A DNA stretch of 64,000 bases from positions 62,001 to 126,000 of the forward strand of contig NZ_JAHXBF010000011.1 of NCBI RefSeq assembly GCF_020103695.1. The letters are read 5' to 3'. The position numbers and the translations under genes are program-made. The notes under the pieces were generated by a model that ran no database searches, had not been told where the DNA came from, and worked only from the letters and a program-made list of their open reading frames with translations. Of this stretch, positions 35,638 through 44,700 are shown one piece after another (within the stretch, counting starts at the first letter, position 1; each line of letters opens with the position of its first letter). The DNA comes from Hyalangium versicolor (GTDB taxonomy: Bacteria > Myxococcota > Myxococcia > Myxococcales > Myxococcaceae).

Positions 35638-37179
35638 ATGAAGCTCTCCCTCGCCACGCGCATCTTCCTCGGCTACGCCGTGGTGCTCGTCACCTTCGGC
35701 GCGGTGTCGCTCTTCAGCGTGGCGGAGCTGCACCGCAACCAGCAGGAGATCCGGCTCGTCAGCCAGGGCTACCTCCAGCTCTCGCAGGACGCGGCGGCCC
35801 TGGAGACCTTCCACACCAGCCAGGGCAAGGACACCGAGCGCCTCGTGGACGAGGACAACGTGGAGACACGGCGGGCCCTCATCCGGCTGGCGCGCATGTA
35901 CATCCCTCCGTTGATCTCCCAGCGGCTGGCCACCACGCGGGCCACGGCGCGGGAGATCCTCACCTACGCTCCGGCGGGAGAGCAGTCCTTCGTGCGTGAG
36001 CTGGAGGTGCGCATCGGAGAGCTCGAGAAGCAGTACACCGCCCACGGGCGCACGGCGGAGGCCGTCTTCACGGCGCTGGCCTCGGACACGCTGGACCGGG
36101 CTCAAGTGACCGCGTCCACCGCCGAGCTGCGCCAGGTGGAGGCCTCCATCGGCCGGGAACTGCGCGCGCTGCGCACCATCCTGGACAACCGCATCCGCGA
36201 GCGCGTGGATCGCGCCGAGGAGCACGAGCGGCGCACGGGGCTGGCCATCATCACCCTCTCGCTCGTGGCGGTGGGCGTGGGACTGGGCGCCACCCTGCTC
36301 TCGGCACGCACGCTGCGGCCGGTGCGCACGCTCATCGAGGGCGTGTCCCGTATCGGCAAGGGCGACTACAGCGCGCAGCTGGGCGTGCAGGGAGATGACG
36401 AGGTGGCCGTGCTGGCCCGCGAGTTCGATGCCATGGCACGCTCGCTCCAGGCCCGCGAATCCCAGCTCAAGGCCCAGGCCGAGGCGCTCGCTCGCGCCGA
36501 GCAGTTGGCGGCGGTGGGCCGCATCTCCGCCCAGGTGGCCCACGAGGTGCGCAACCCGCTGTCCTCCATCGGCCTCAACGTGGAGATGATCGGGGACGCG
36601 CTGGACCGGGCCGCCTTCCGCAACGAAGACGACGAACGCGAAGCGAAGGAGCTGCTCACCGCGGTGACGCGCGAGGTGGATCGGCTCACGGACGTCACTG
36701 AGCAGTACCTGCGCATGGCGCGCCCGCCCAAGCCCACGCTGGTGTCCGAGGACGTGACGGAGGTGCTTGGCGGGGTGCTGGACTTCGCACGTGAGGAGTT
36801 GGAGCGCGCGGGCGTGGAGGTGGTACGGGCCTTCGCGCGAGACACGCCGCAGGTGCTCGCGGATGAGGGCCAGCTGCGCCAGGTCTTCCTCAACCTGCTG
36901 CGCAACAGCCGCGAGGCCATGCCGGACGGCGGACGCCTCACCGTGTCCACCCGGGGGCTGGAGAAGGAAGTGGAGATCTCCGTCCAGGACACGGGCCGGG
37001 GAATGACGGAGACGGTGCGAGAGCGCCTCTTCGAGCCCTTCTTCTCCACCAAGGAGGGGGGCACGGGGCTAGGACTCTCCGTCAGCCAACAGATACTCCA
37101 GGCGCACGGAGGCACCCTCGCCTGTCAGAGTCTGCCCGGCCAGGGAACGACCTTCGTGTTAAGGCTCCCCCGCGCATGA
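35638..37179 (+). CDS. Membrane sensor histidine kinase with HAMP domain
   Basis: The protein has 513 aa from the ATG at 35638 (a GTG lies one codon before). Two membrane segments (about 8-30 and 205-225) enclose a ~175-aa extracytoplasmic sensor region rich in helices, followed by HAMP (to about 280). The phosphoacceptor His302 is in VAHEVRNPLSS. HATPase motifs: N-box in NLLRNSREAMP, G1 DTGRGM, F-box FEPFFSTKEGGTGLGLSV. No response regulator gene is adjacent, so it is an orphan kinase. Its stop overlaps the M16 peptidase start as ATGA. Confidence 0.92.
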   Translation: MKLSLATRIFLGYAVVLVTFGAVSLFSVAELHRNQQEIRLVSQGYLQLSQDAAALETFHTSQGKDTERLVDEDNVETRRALIRLARMYIPPLISQRLATTRATAREILTYAPAGEQSFVRELEVRIGELEKQYTAHGRTAEAVFTALASDTLDRAQVTASTAELRQVEASIGRELRALRTILDNRIRERVDRAEEHERRTGLAIITLSLVAVGVGLGATLLSARTLRPVRTLIEGVSRIGKGDYSAQLGVQGDDEVAVLAREFDAMARSLQARESQLKAQAEALARAEQLAAVGRISAQVAHEVRNPLSSIGLNVEMIGDALDRAAFRNEDDEREAKELLTAVTREVDRLTDVTEQYLRMARPPKPTLVSEDVTEVLGGVLDFAREELERAGVEVVRAFARDTPQVLADEGQLRQVFLNLLRNSREAMPDGGRLTVSTRGLEKEVEISVQDTGRGMTETVRERLFEPFFSTKEGGTGLGLSVSQQILQAHGGTLACQSLPGQGTTFVLRLPRA

Positions 37180-38504
37180 GCTTCACACTTCATAGGGACG
37201 TGCTGCCCTCCGGGCTGCGCGTCGTCACCGTCGAGACGCCCCACCTCCACACCGCCCTGCTCGCCATCTACGTGCGGACGGGCAGCCGCCACGAGACGCC
37301 CCTCACCAACGGCGTCAGCCACTTCCTGGAGCACCTCTTCTTCCGAGGCAGCGAGGGCTGGCCGGACACCGTGAAGATGAACGCCGCCGTCGAGGAGGTG
37401 GGCGGCAACCTCAACGGCGTCACCACGCGGGATCACGGCTTCTACTACACCCCCATACACCCGAACCATCTGAAGGTGGGGATGGAGATCATCGGGGACA
37501 TGCTGACGCGGCCGCGCCTCACGGACATGGAGGTGGAGCGGCAGATCATCATCGAGGAGATGCTGGACGAGGTGGATGAGAAGGGCCGGGACATCGACCT
37601 GGACAACCTGTCCAAGCGGCTGCTGTTCCCGGACCATCCGCTGTCGCTGAAGATCGCGGGCACGCGCGAGTCCGTGTCGAAGCTGAAGCACTCGCAGGTC
37701 CTGGAGCACTTCGCGCGGCACTACGTGGCGGGGAACCTGGTGGTGACGGCGGCGGGCCGGGTGAAGCACTCGGAGGTGCTGGAGCTGACCGAGCGCGCCT
37801 TTGCCCGGCTCCCCAAGGGTCCCGCCACCACGGAGAAGCCCCCTCCTCCGCCGGCGCCTGGGCCTCGGCTGCACTTCGTCTCGCACGACGAGTCTCAGAC
37901 GGAGTTCCGCCTCAACTTCCGCACCGTGCCCGAGCAGCACGCGGACTACCCGGCGCTGCAGATCATCCGCCGGGTGCTGGACGACGGTCTGTCCTCGAGG
38001 CTGCCCTTTGAAGTCGTGGAGAAGCGGGGGCTGGCCTACTCGATCAACGCGGGGATGGATGGGTTCCACGACTCAGGCATCTTCGAGATCGACGCGGCGA
38101 GCGCGCCCGAAAAGGCCTCGAAGGTCGTGGAGGTGGTGCTCGAGGTGCTGGCCAAGGTGTGCTCGGAGAAGATCTCCGCGGAGGAACTCTCGCGAGCTCA
38201 GCGCCGGCACCGGATGCTGCTGGAGTTCTCGGAGGACTCGCCGGGGGAGCTGGCCGGATGGTTCGGCGGCACGGAGCTGTTCCGCAGGCCCGAGTCCTTC
38301 AGCCAGCGCGCGGACCTGGTGGACGCGGAGACGGCGGCCCACGTTCGCGAGGTGGCACGGCGCTACTTCACACGCGAGAACCTCACGGTGGTAGCAGTGG
38401 GCCAGCGCAAGGGCATCAAGGCGCTGGAGCGCATCGTGGAGCAGGCGGAGGGCCTGCCCTCGGGGGCTCGGAAGTCCGTCAGTGCCGGCCGCCGCGCAAG
38501 ATGA
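37176..38504 (+). CDS. M16-family zinc metallopeptidase (pitrilysin-like)
   Basis: The protein has 442 aa from an ATG overlapping the kinase stop by four bases. Inverted zinc motif HFLEH (His49, Glu52, His53) and a later Glu in VEEVGG. M16B-type size with a degenerate second domain (RRVLDDGLSSRLPFEVVEKRG is the conserved C-terminal motif). The family processes peptides and proteins; homologues are often found beside pqqL-like or ymxG-like genes. Its 3' end overlaps the convergent TPR gene by 26 bp. Confidence 0.93.
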   Translation: MSFTLHRDVLPSGLRVVTVETPHLHTALLAIYVRTGSRHETPLTNGVSHFLEHLFFRGSEGWPDTVKMNAAVEEVGGNLNGVTTRDHGFYYTPIHPNHLKVGMEIIGDMLTRPRLTDMEVERQIIIEEMLDEVDEKGRDIDLDNLSKRLLFPDHPLSLKIAGTRESVSKLKHSQVLEHFARHYVAGNLVVTAAGRVKHSEVLELTERAFARLPKGPATTEKPPPPPAPGPRLHFVSHDESQTEFRLNFRTVPEQHADYPALQIIRRVLDDGLSSRLPFEVVEKRGLAYSINAGMDGFHDSGIFEIDAASAPEKASKVVEVVLEVLAKVCSEKISAEELSRAQRRHRMLLEFSEDSPGELAGWFGGTELFRRPESFSQRADLVDAETAAHVREVARRYFTRENLTVVAVGQRKGIKALERIVEQAEGLPSGARKSVSAGRRAR

Positions 38505-39801
38505 TGGGGCCGGAGGACTTCTTCTTCACGGGGGCCGGGGTGAGCGCGGCCTTGAGGGCGACGTACTTCGGGTTGCCCGGCTCGCGCTTGAGCAGCTCGT
38601 CGACGATCTTGAGCCCGCGCTCGGAGTTGGTCTTCCCCTGCGCGTATATCTCCGCCAGAGCGATCTTCTCCTCGAGAGAGGCCTCTCCGAGCTTGTAGAG
38701 CTGCTCCAGGCTCTTCTGGGCCTCGGCCTTCTCGCCGCCCTCCTGCTGCATGCGCCACATGCGCGAGAGCGCGGGAGCGAAGTGCGGATCGGCACTGAGC
38801 GCATAGCCGTAGCTCTCCTCGGCGCTCCGCTTGTCGCCCTGAATCTCCGAGGCACGGCCCCGGACATAGAGGGCGCGGGGCGCGCGGGCGTCGATGCGCA
38901 GCACCCTGTCCACGAGCGCCTGCGCCTCGGTGTTCTTGCCGATGTTCAGCTTGGCCTCGGCGAGCATGCCCAGCGCGTCGGTGTTGTCGGGATGCTCCTC
39001 GACCAGTTGGGTGAGGATCTCGGCGGCCTGCTCGTGGTGCTCCAGCTTGGCGAGGATGCGCGCGTGCAGCAGGACGACCTCGGGCTTCTTCGCATCCGCG
39101 CCGGTGATGGTGGCGATATCCTGCTCGGCCACCTCGGGGTAACCGCTGTTGAGGAAGTAGCGCACGCGCAGCAGGTGCGCCGCGATGAGGTTCGGGTTCT
39201 CCTCGATGAGCCGGTCCATCAACTTGGCGGCGAGGACCTCATCGCCCTTCACGAGGAGGATCTCGGCCTCCACCGTCTTGGCCTCGGGGTCATCCGGGCG
39301 CTGGGTCTGGATGGGCTCGAGCGACTTGAAGGCGCCCTGGGGATCTCCGTTGCGCGCCTGGAGCCGGGCGAGCGCGAGGATCTCCTTGTCGCTGAGCTGC
39401 TCGGCGTCCCGGAGCGTCACGAGGGCGGCGATGGCCTCGTCGACGTGGTTCTGGCCGAGATAGAGGTCCACCATCTGCTTCTGGATGACGGGGTCGTTCC
39501 CGGGTGCAATGGCCTCGGCCTCCTTGAGCGCGAGGATGGCCGCGGCATCGTTGCCGGCGGCGCGGTGGGCCTCGGCCATGAGCAGCAGGGGCTCGGGGTT
39601 CTCCCGTGCGAGGTTGGAGGCGGCACGGAAGGCCTTGGCGGCCCGCTCGGGCTGGTTGGAGGCCATGAACGTCCGGCCCTCGCCGAGCCTGGACTCGTAG
39701 GTCTCCGCCCGGGTCTGGACGGCCGCCATCTCCGGGTCCTTGCAGGCAACCGGGAGGAACAACGAAAGGGACGCAGTCAACCGCAGAATTCGCAAATGCA
39801 T
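38479..39801 (-). CDS. TPR-repeat lipoprotein
   Basis: The protein has 440 aa from ATG 39801. The lipobox is LPVAC (Cys20). About ten TPR-like helical repeats follow (ERAAKAFRAASNLAREN, DEAIAALVTLRDAEQLSDK, EAQALVDRVLRIDARAPRAL, SAEESYGYALSADPHFAPAL), as in outer-membrane-associated assembly or secretion factors of myxobacteria. It ends with a basic C-terminal tail. It shares a 40-bp divergent region with the 115-aa gene. Confidence 0.8.
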   Translation of the reverse strand: MHLRILRLTASLSLFLPVACKDPEMAAVQTRAETYESRLGEGRTFMASNQPERAAKAFRAASNLARENPEPLLLMAEAHRAAGNDAAAILALKEAEAIAPGNDPVIQKQMVDLYLGQNHVDEAIAALVTLRDAEQLSDKEILALARLQARNGDPQGAFKSLEPIQTQRPDDPEAKTVEAEILLVKGDEVLAAKLMDRLIEENPNLIAAHLLRVRYFLNSGYPEVAEQDIATITGADAKKPEVVLLHARILAKLEHHEQAAEILTQLVEEHPDNTDALGMLAEAKLNIGKNTEAQALVDRVLRIDARAPRALYVRGRASEIQGDKRSAEESYGYALSADPHFAPALSRMWRMQQEGGEKAEAQKSLEQLYKLGEASLEEKIALAEIYAQGKTNSERGLKIVDELLKREPGNPKYVALKAALTPAPVKKKSSGPIILRGGRH

Positions 39802-39841
39802 CGCTGAGCGGCAGGGTAGCGGATGTTATCCTCCCGCGTCG

Positions 39842-40189
39842 ATGGACCCCTTCGTGCGGCGCCTCGTGGAGAGGCTCCATGACCCGACTCGACCGCTGTC
39901 GCGCAACCGCCACTTCCACACCTTCGATACTCCGGAGGGGCGGTCAGCGATGAAGGTGTCTCGCCGGCTCAAGAGCCTGCAGCGGGACATCATCGCTTGC
40001 ATCAAGGAGGGCAGCCGGGCGCGCTTCTTCCGCCAGGAGGGACCGGACGGGCAGACGCGCATCGAGCTGCAGATGGAGCGCATCCAGGGACGCCGGGTGT
40101 CGCTGCTCCAGGACGCGGAGTTCGAGTTGCTCGCCCAGCTTCCGGGCGTGAGCGAGGCCCTCGAGGAAGTGCTGGACCCGGCCGCCTGA
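39842..40189 (+). CDS. Small conserved-looking protein of unknown function
   Basis: The protein has 115 aa from the ATG at 39842; no good ribosome site. The N-terminus has RRLVERLHDPTRPLSRNRHF, then basic and charged segments, then VSLLQDAEFELLAQ. No membrane segment, signal peptide or known motif. I do not recognise it. It lies between the TPR lipoprotein (divergent) and the DJ-1/PfpI gene. Confidence 0.5.
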   Translation: MDPFVRRLVERLHDPTRPLSRNRHFHTFDTPEGRSAMKVSRRLKSLQRDIIACIKEGSRARFFRQEGPDGQTRIELQMERIQGRRVSLLQDAEFELLAQLPGVSEALEEVLDPAA

Positions 40190-40230
40190 CGCCTCGCTGC
40201 GGCGCGTTGCGGCGGAGTCGGGGAGGAAGC

Positions 40231-40824
40231 TCAGGCCTCGGCGGCGTAGGGCGGTGCCGGCTCGTACTGCATGTGGCGCTGGACCCGGCGAGCCACCGAG
40301 GGGCTCCAGAGCTGCCCCACCATCCACAGGGCCATGTCGATGCCAGCAGATACCCCGGCCGCCGTCACCACGTTGCCATCCCGGACGTAGCGGACGTCAT
40401 CGAGCACGGTGAGGCCCTCGCGGGCGCGCAGTTCCTCGATGGCCCGCCAGTGCGTCGTCACGCGGCGACCCGAGCAGAGCCCGGCGCCGTGGAGCAGGAA
40501 CGCGCCCGTGCAGACGCTGGTGATCCAGGAGGCCTCGGCTCCTCGAGCACGCAGCCACCCGAGCATCCGCTCGTCGTGCATCTCGCGCTTGCGCCCCTCC
40601 CCTCCCGGGACGAGGACGACGTCCATCCGAGGCGCGCTGGAGAAGGAGTGGTCCGCGCGCACGCGCATGCCCTTGGCGCAGCGGACCTCGGAGCCCTCAC
40701 GGGACACGGTGAAGACCTCCAGGTCCACCCCTTCCTGTTTGGCGGCCATGGTGAACACTTCCCAGGGGCCCACGAAGTCGAGCTCCTCGGCACCATCGAA
40801 CAACACGATTCCAATCCGGGTCAT
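40231..40824 (-). CDS. DJ-1/PfpI-family protein
   Basis: The protein has 197 aa; ATG at 40824 with AGGAG eight bases before it. N-terminal MTRIGIVLFDGAEELDFVGP and the nucleophile-elbow-like SVCTGAFLLHGAG (Cys in the elbow) match the DJ-1/PfpI superfamily and the ligand domain of GlxA-type regulators. It has no HTH, so it is an enzyme-like or sensor-like domain. The upstream GlxA-like gene runs 128 bp into it out of frame. Confidence 0.85.
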   Translation of the reverse strand: MTRIGIVLFDGAEELDFVGPWEVFTMAAKQEGVDLEVFTVSREGSEVRCAKGMRVRADHSFSSAPRMDVVLVPGGEGRKREMHDERMLGWLRARGAEASWITSVCTGAFLLHGAGLCSGRRVTTHWRAIEELRAREGLTVLDDVRYVRDGNVVTAAGVSAGIDMALWMVGQLWSPSVARRVQRHMQYEPAPPYAAEA

Positions 40825-41530
40825 GACGGGACTCTCCTCTGGTGGAGAGCTGGACGCTGAACTGTGACTGGCCTCCGGGCCGGCGCAGAAACAGGACCAG
40901 CTCGCGGGCGACAGCCAGGGCCACCTCGCGTCCACAGTCTTCCTCGACCAGCGCGAGCGCCAGGTCCATGCCCGCCGTCACTCCGGCGGACGTATAGAGG
41001 GAGCCATCGCGGATGAAGATGGGATCGCGCTCCACCTTCACCTGGGGGAAACGCCGGGCGAGTTCGTCGCAGGCGCTCCAGTGGGTGACGGCGCGGCGGC
41101 CATCGAGCAGCCCGGCCTCGGCCAGCACGAACGCCCCGGTGCAGACAGAGCCGAGCCGCCGCACCTGGAGCGCCCGAGCGCGCACCCAGGCGAGCACCTG
41201 TGCATCCTGGGCCGTGCGCTGGACTCCGATGCCGCCCGCGATGAGGAGCGTGTCGATGCGGCCTCCTGGGGAGCCGAGCGTCCGGTCCGCATGGAGACGG
41301 AGACCCGAGGAAGACCGAATCACAGGCGCCTGGGTGCTGAGCAGTTCCAGCGTGTAGCAATCCGAGGAGGCGCCGCGGTGCTCCCGGAGCCAGCGGGAGG
41401 TGCGGCCGAAGACTTCCAGGGGCCCAGTGACGTCGAGGATCTGCACGTCGTCATAGGCCAGGAGGGCCACCCGGGCGGGGCGCGTCAGCGACCTGTCCAG
41501 CAGTCCTACAGGTTGGGGCATCCGCTCCAT
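40697..41530 (-). pseudogene. GlxA-type regulator without its AraC DNA-binding domain
   Basis: The frame from ATG 41530 encodes 277 aa. Residues 1-~228 match the DJ-1-like domain of GlxA-family AraC regulators (RVALLAYDDVQILDVTGPLE, SVCTGAFVLAEAG, and the characteristic end FLRRPGGQSQFSVQLS). In the family an AraC helix-turn-helix of about 100 aa follows. Here the homology stops near 40845 and the frame continues out of phase over the start of the DJ-1/PfpI gene, so the tail is meaningless. The gene is probably a deletion relic, though a free ligand domain could still be made. A second in-frame ATG lies at 41521. Confidence 0.75.
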
Positions 41531-41536
41531 GTCTCG

Positions 41537-41565
41537 AATATGAGCGCCGGGGGCTGTGGCCACAA
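41537..41565 (-). promoter_or_regulatory. Candidate promoter of the truncated GlxA-like gene
   Basis: On the minus strand, TTGTGG (41565-41560), 17-bp spacer, CATATT (41542-41537). The transcript would begin at about the ATG at 41530, so it may be leaderless. Motif-based only. Confidence 0.4.
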
Positions 41566-41601
41566 GGACAAGGTGCCCACACTTTCGGCCAGACCGAGGG
41601 G

Positions 41602-41640
41602 AGTCCACGATCGTGGACTGCACCGTCCACAGCCGTGGAC
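41602..41640. promoter_or_regulatory. Two tandem 16-bp palindromes, candidate operators
   Basis: GTCCACGATCGTGGAC (41603-41618; an outer A/T pair makes it 18 bp perfect) and GTCCACAGCCGTGGAC (41625-41640) share identical 6-bp arms. Their centres are 22 bp apart, two helical turns. They lie between the divergent GlxA-like and RHS genes, upstream of the GlxA -35 and 115-153 bp before the RHS start. Confidence 0.6.
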
Positions 41641-41754
41641 TCGGGCTGCGTCAGCGAGGGGCTATCCCCTTGGAAACACGGTAGGTCCAGGGCTTGCACA
41701 AGGGGCCAGCCACCTCACGCCCTGTCCAGACATCCGGGGCCTGGGAGGCACTTC

Positions 41755-44700
41755 ATGGTCCCTGTCCTGCTCATCGTCCTTGCCGCCCTGCCATCCACCC
41801 CACCCTCCTCGAAGGAGATCGATCTCACTCCGCCCGCGCCCCAGGTGCAGGTGGATATGCAGGCGCTCCACGAGCGAACGCGCCGCTTCGAGCAACTGCG
41901 AGCCCGGCACCGAGCCGCCGAGCAGCACCTGGCCCCGACGGGCTCCCTGGAAACACTGAGCGAGGCGCGCTCCCTGTGCTCAACGCCTCCGGGCTTCTGG
42001 GCGCGGCTGCTGCCGGGAGGCTCCGACACACCGGAGACGCTCAATTCCTGCCGGAGCGCCGCCGAGCGGACGGAGCAGCTCTCCTCGACGCTCACCGATA
42101 GAAGAAACGCGGCGATGCGCCACTTCGACTCGGTGGAGGCGCTGCTGGGGGGCTCCTCTCAGCGGGAGGAGGTGTGGGCCCGCCTCGAGAAACAACGTGC
42201 CTTGCTGAAGGAGCGCAGCGCCGACGCGGAGGAACTGGCGAAGCGCACATCCACGGCGCTGCGAGGCGGTGGAGACTCCTTCTCGGACCGGCTGTCCTGG
42301 CACCTGCTGCCGAGCGGAGGAGGAGACGCCTCGGAGCTGTTGTCCCAGTTCGAGACGCAGTTGCGGAGCTGGAGCGGCACGGAGCAGCCGGTGCTGGGCG
42401 CGGACCTGACGTACGTGCAGGGAGGCGCGGAGGCCGGGTCGATGCCCACGGCGCGGATGACTCCGGCCTATCTGTCGCTGAACTCAGAGCCGATGCTCGA
42501 TGACGCCGCCGAGGGCCGCGAAGTCGAGCTCTCCGCGGAGCTCGTTACGAAGGCGCAGGAGTTGGGTACGGCGAAGGCCGCATACGACTTCGTGAAGAAC
42601 GAGACGCGGTTGGACTGGTACTTCGGCTCGCTCAAGGGCTCGACGCAGACGCTGAGGGAGCGGCGCGGCAATGATGCGGACCTCTCGGCGCTGCTGGTGG
42701 CGCTGCTACGAGCCCAGGGCACTCCGGCACGCTTCGTCCACGGCACGGTGGAGCTGTCCGTGGAGCAGATTGCTGCATCCCTGGGGATGCTCACGGGCGA
42801 AGAGGTGGCGAAGCTCGACGCGGCGACCTCTGGGGGTGCGGCATGGACGCTCTCGCCAGAGAAGAGCGCGCAGGTGGTGCAGGCGCTGAACGCCGCGGCG
42901 ATTCCGTACGAGCCGGTGGTCCGAGGCGGCCGGGTGGCGGCGGTGAACCTGGTGCGCATCTGGGTGGAGGCCTATGTCGACTTCGCGGAGTACCGCGGCG
43001 TAGGCAATGGGAAGGTGGGCCGGCAGTGGGTGGCGCTGGAGACGTCGCTGACGGGCCAGGCAAAGGCGGCCGCCACGCCTCCGGTGCTGGATGCGCTCAC
43101 GGCGCTGAAGGAGACACCGGACTCGCTCACCGCAGCGTGGCTGAGTGGGCCGACACAGAAGTCCATGGTGGAGTTCGTGCGCGGGAGGGTGGAGAGCTAC
43201 CTGACCGCGCAACACCCGGACATCTTCTATTCGCAGATGCAGTGGACGGTGGTGCCTCGGAAGGAGGAGCTGCCGCTCCTGCCGGGCTCCCTGCCCTACA
43301 AGGTGCTCACCGTCCACGGTGAGTCCGCCTTCCTGCCCGAGTCGCTCCAGCAGCAGGTCCAGCTCACGGCCTGGAACGATGCGGGCCTTCTCTTCGAGCT
43401 GAAGCTCCCGCTCCATCAGGTGACGGGCCATCGGACGGTGCTGACGCACGTGCCCGCGACCGAGACGGATGCGCAGATCATCTCGCTGGCTGGAGGGCTC
43501 TACGCGGCGCCCGCCTCGCTGGTCGAGGTGCGCCCGGTGGTTCGCATCAACGGTCGCGAGATGGCTGTGTCGGGCCGCAGCGTGGGCCTGGGCACTTCGT
43601 ACCAGTGGTCACTGGAGGTGCTGCTGCCCGGCGGAGGGACACGTCACATCGACAACCGCGTGGTGGCGGGCAATGTGGTGGCCATCGGCGTGGGCGGCCC
43701 GGGCAATAAACACCAGGAGACCGCGGGCCTGGATTCGGCGGACCTGGATGGCCCTGCGCTCCGCTTCCTGTACACGCGAGCGGCGGCCTACGCGAACGCC
43801 TGGACGCAGGCAGAGGACGAGCTCGCGCGGCTGCTGCAAGTCATCCCGGTGCGGCCGACGGCCAACATCGTCTTCGTGCAGAACCAGGTGCGAGTGGACG
43901 AGGTGCTGGGCGTGCGCCGGAGGCTCGAGTGGAAGGGCCTGGAGGTGGACGCCGACTTCCGCGCGATGACTCCGGTGGAGCTGAAGCCTGGGCGAGGCAC
44001 GGCGCTGCTGCGCCTGTCTGGCTACGAGGGCTCGTTCCAGGAGGCACGCGTCCTCTCGGAGGGAACCGGTGAACCGGCAGTGTCCAGCGTCTCGGTGCTC
44101 CAGGAAGCGGCGGTGCAAGGAATCCCCATCCTTCACCTGCAGCCCAACGGTGCGGTGACGGGCCTGCAAGCAACGCCCGAGGTACTGAACACCGTAGCGG
44201 ATCAGTTGGAGCGAGGGCGGCAGGTGGACATTCCGGCCACGCCGCTCACGCTGGAGAACTGGACGGGGACAGGCTTCATCTCGCGGGATCCGGTGACCGA
44301 GGAAGGCGGCTACTTCCTCTCGGGAGTGGTGTCGGGCGGGCAGACCATCGTGTCGCCCGAGCTGTGGACGGACGCAGAGCTCGCCGAGCGCCTGGGACGC
44401 CCGGACGCACCGATGGCCACGGATGACCTGGAGCAGGTGGCCCGCATCTTCAAGGTGGCGGCAACAGATTTCCAGGTCGGCACCGTGGGCAAGCCGCTGC
44501 CCTACCCGCTCGCTGTCTACGTCACGACCGCAGAGGGAGTCCCGGTCAAGGGCGCACCGGTGACGTTCGAGACAGCGGATGCGTCCAAGCCGCTCTTCCG
44601 CAGTCCGAAGACACCGGATGCGCAGCCTGCCGGGCAGCTCACCGTGCTCACGGACGAGACAGGCCGGGCCTCGGTGGTGGCGCTGCCCGACACGAAGATC

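Noticed and set aside
42560..43040. Active transglutaminase
   Set aside because: The expected Cys, His and Asp positions are D307, R401 and a Glu.
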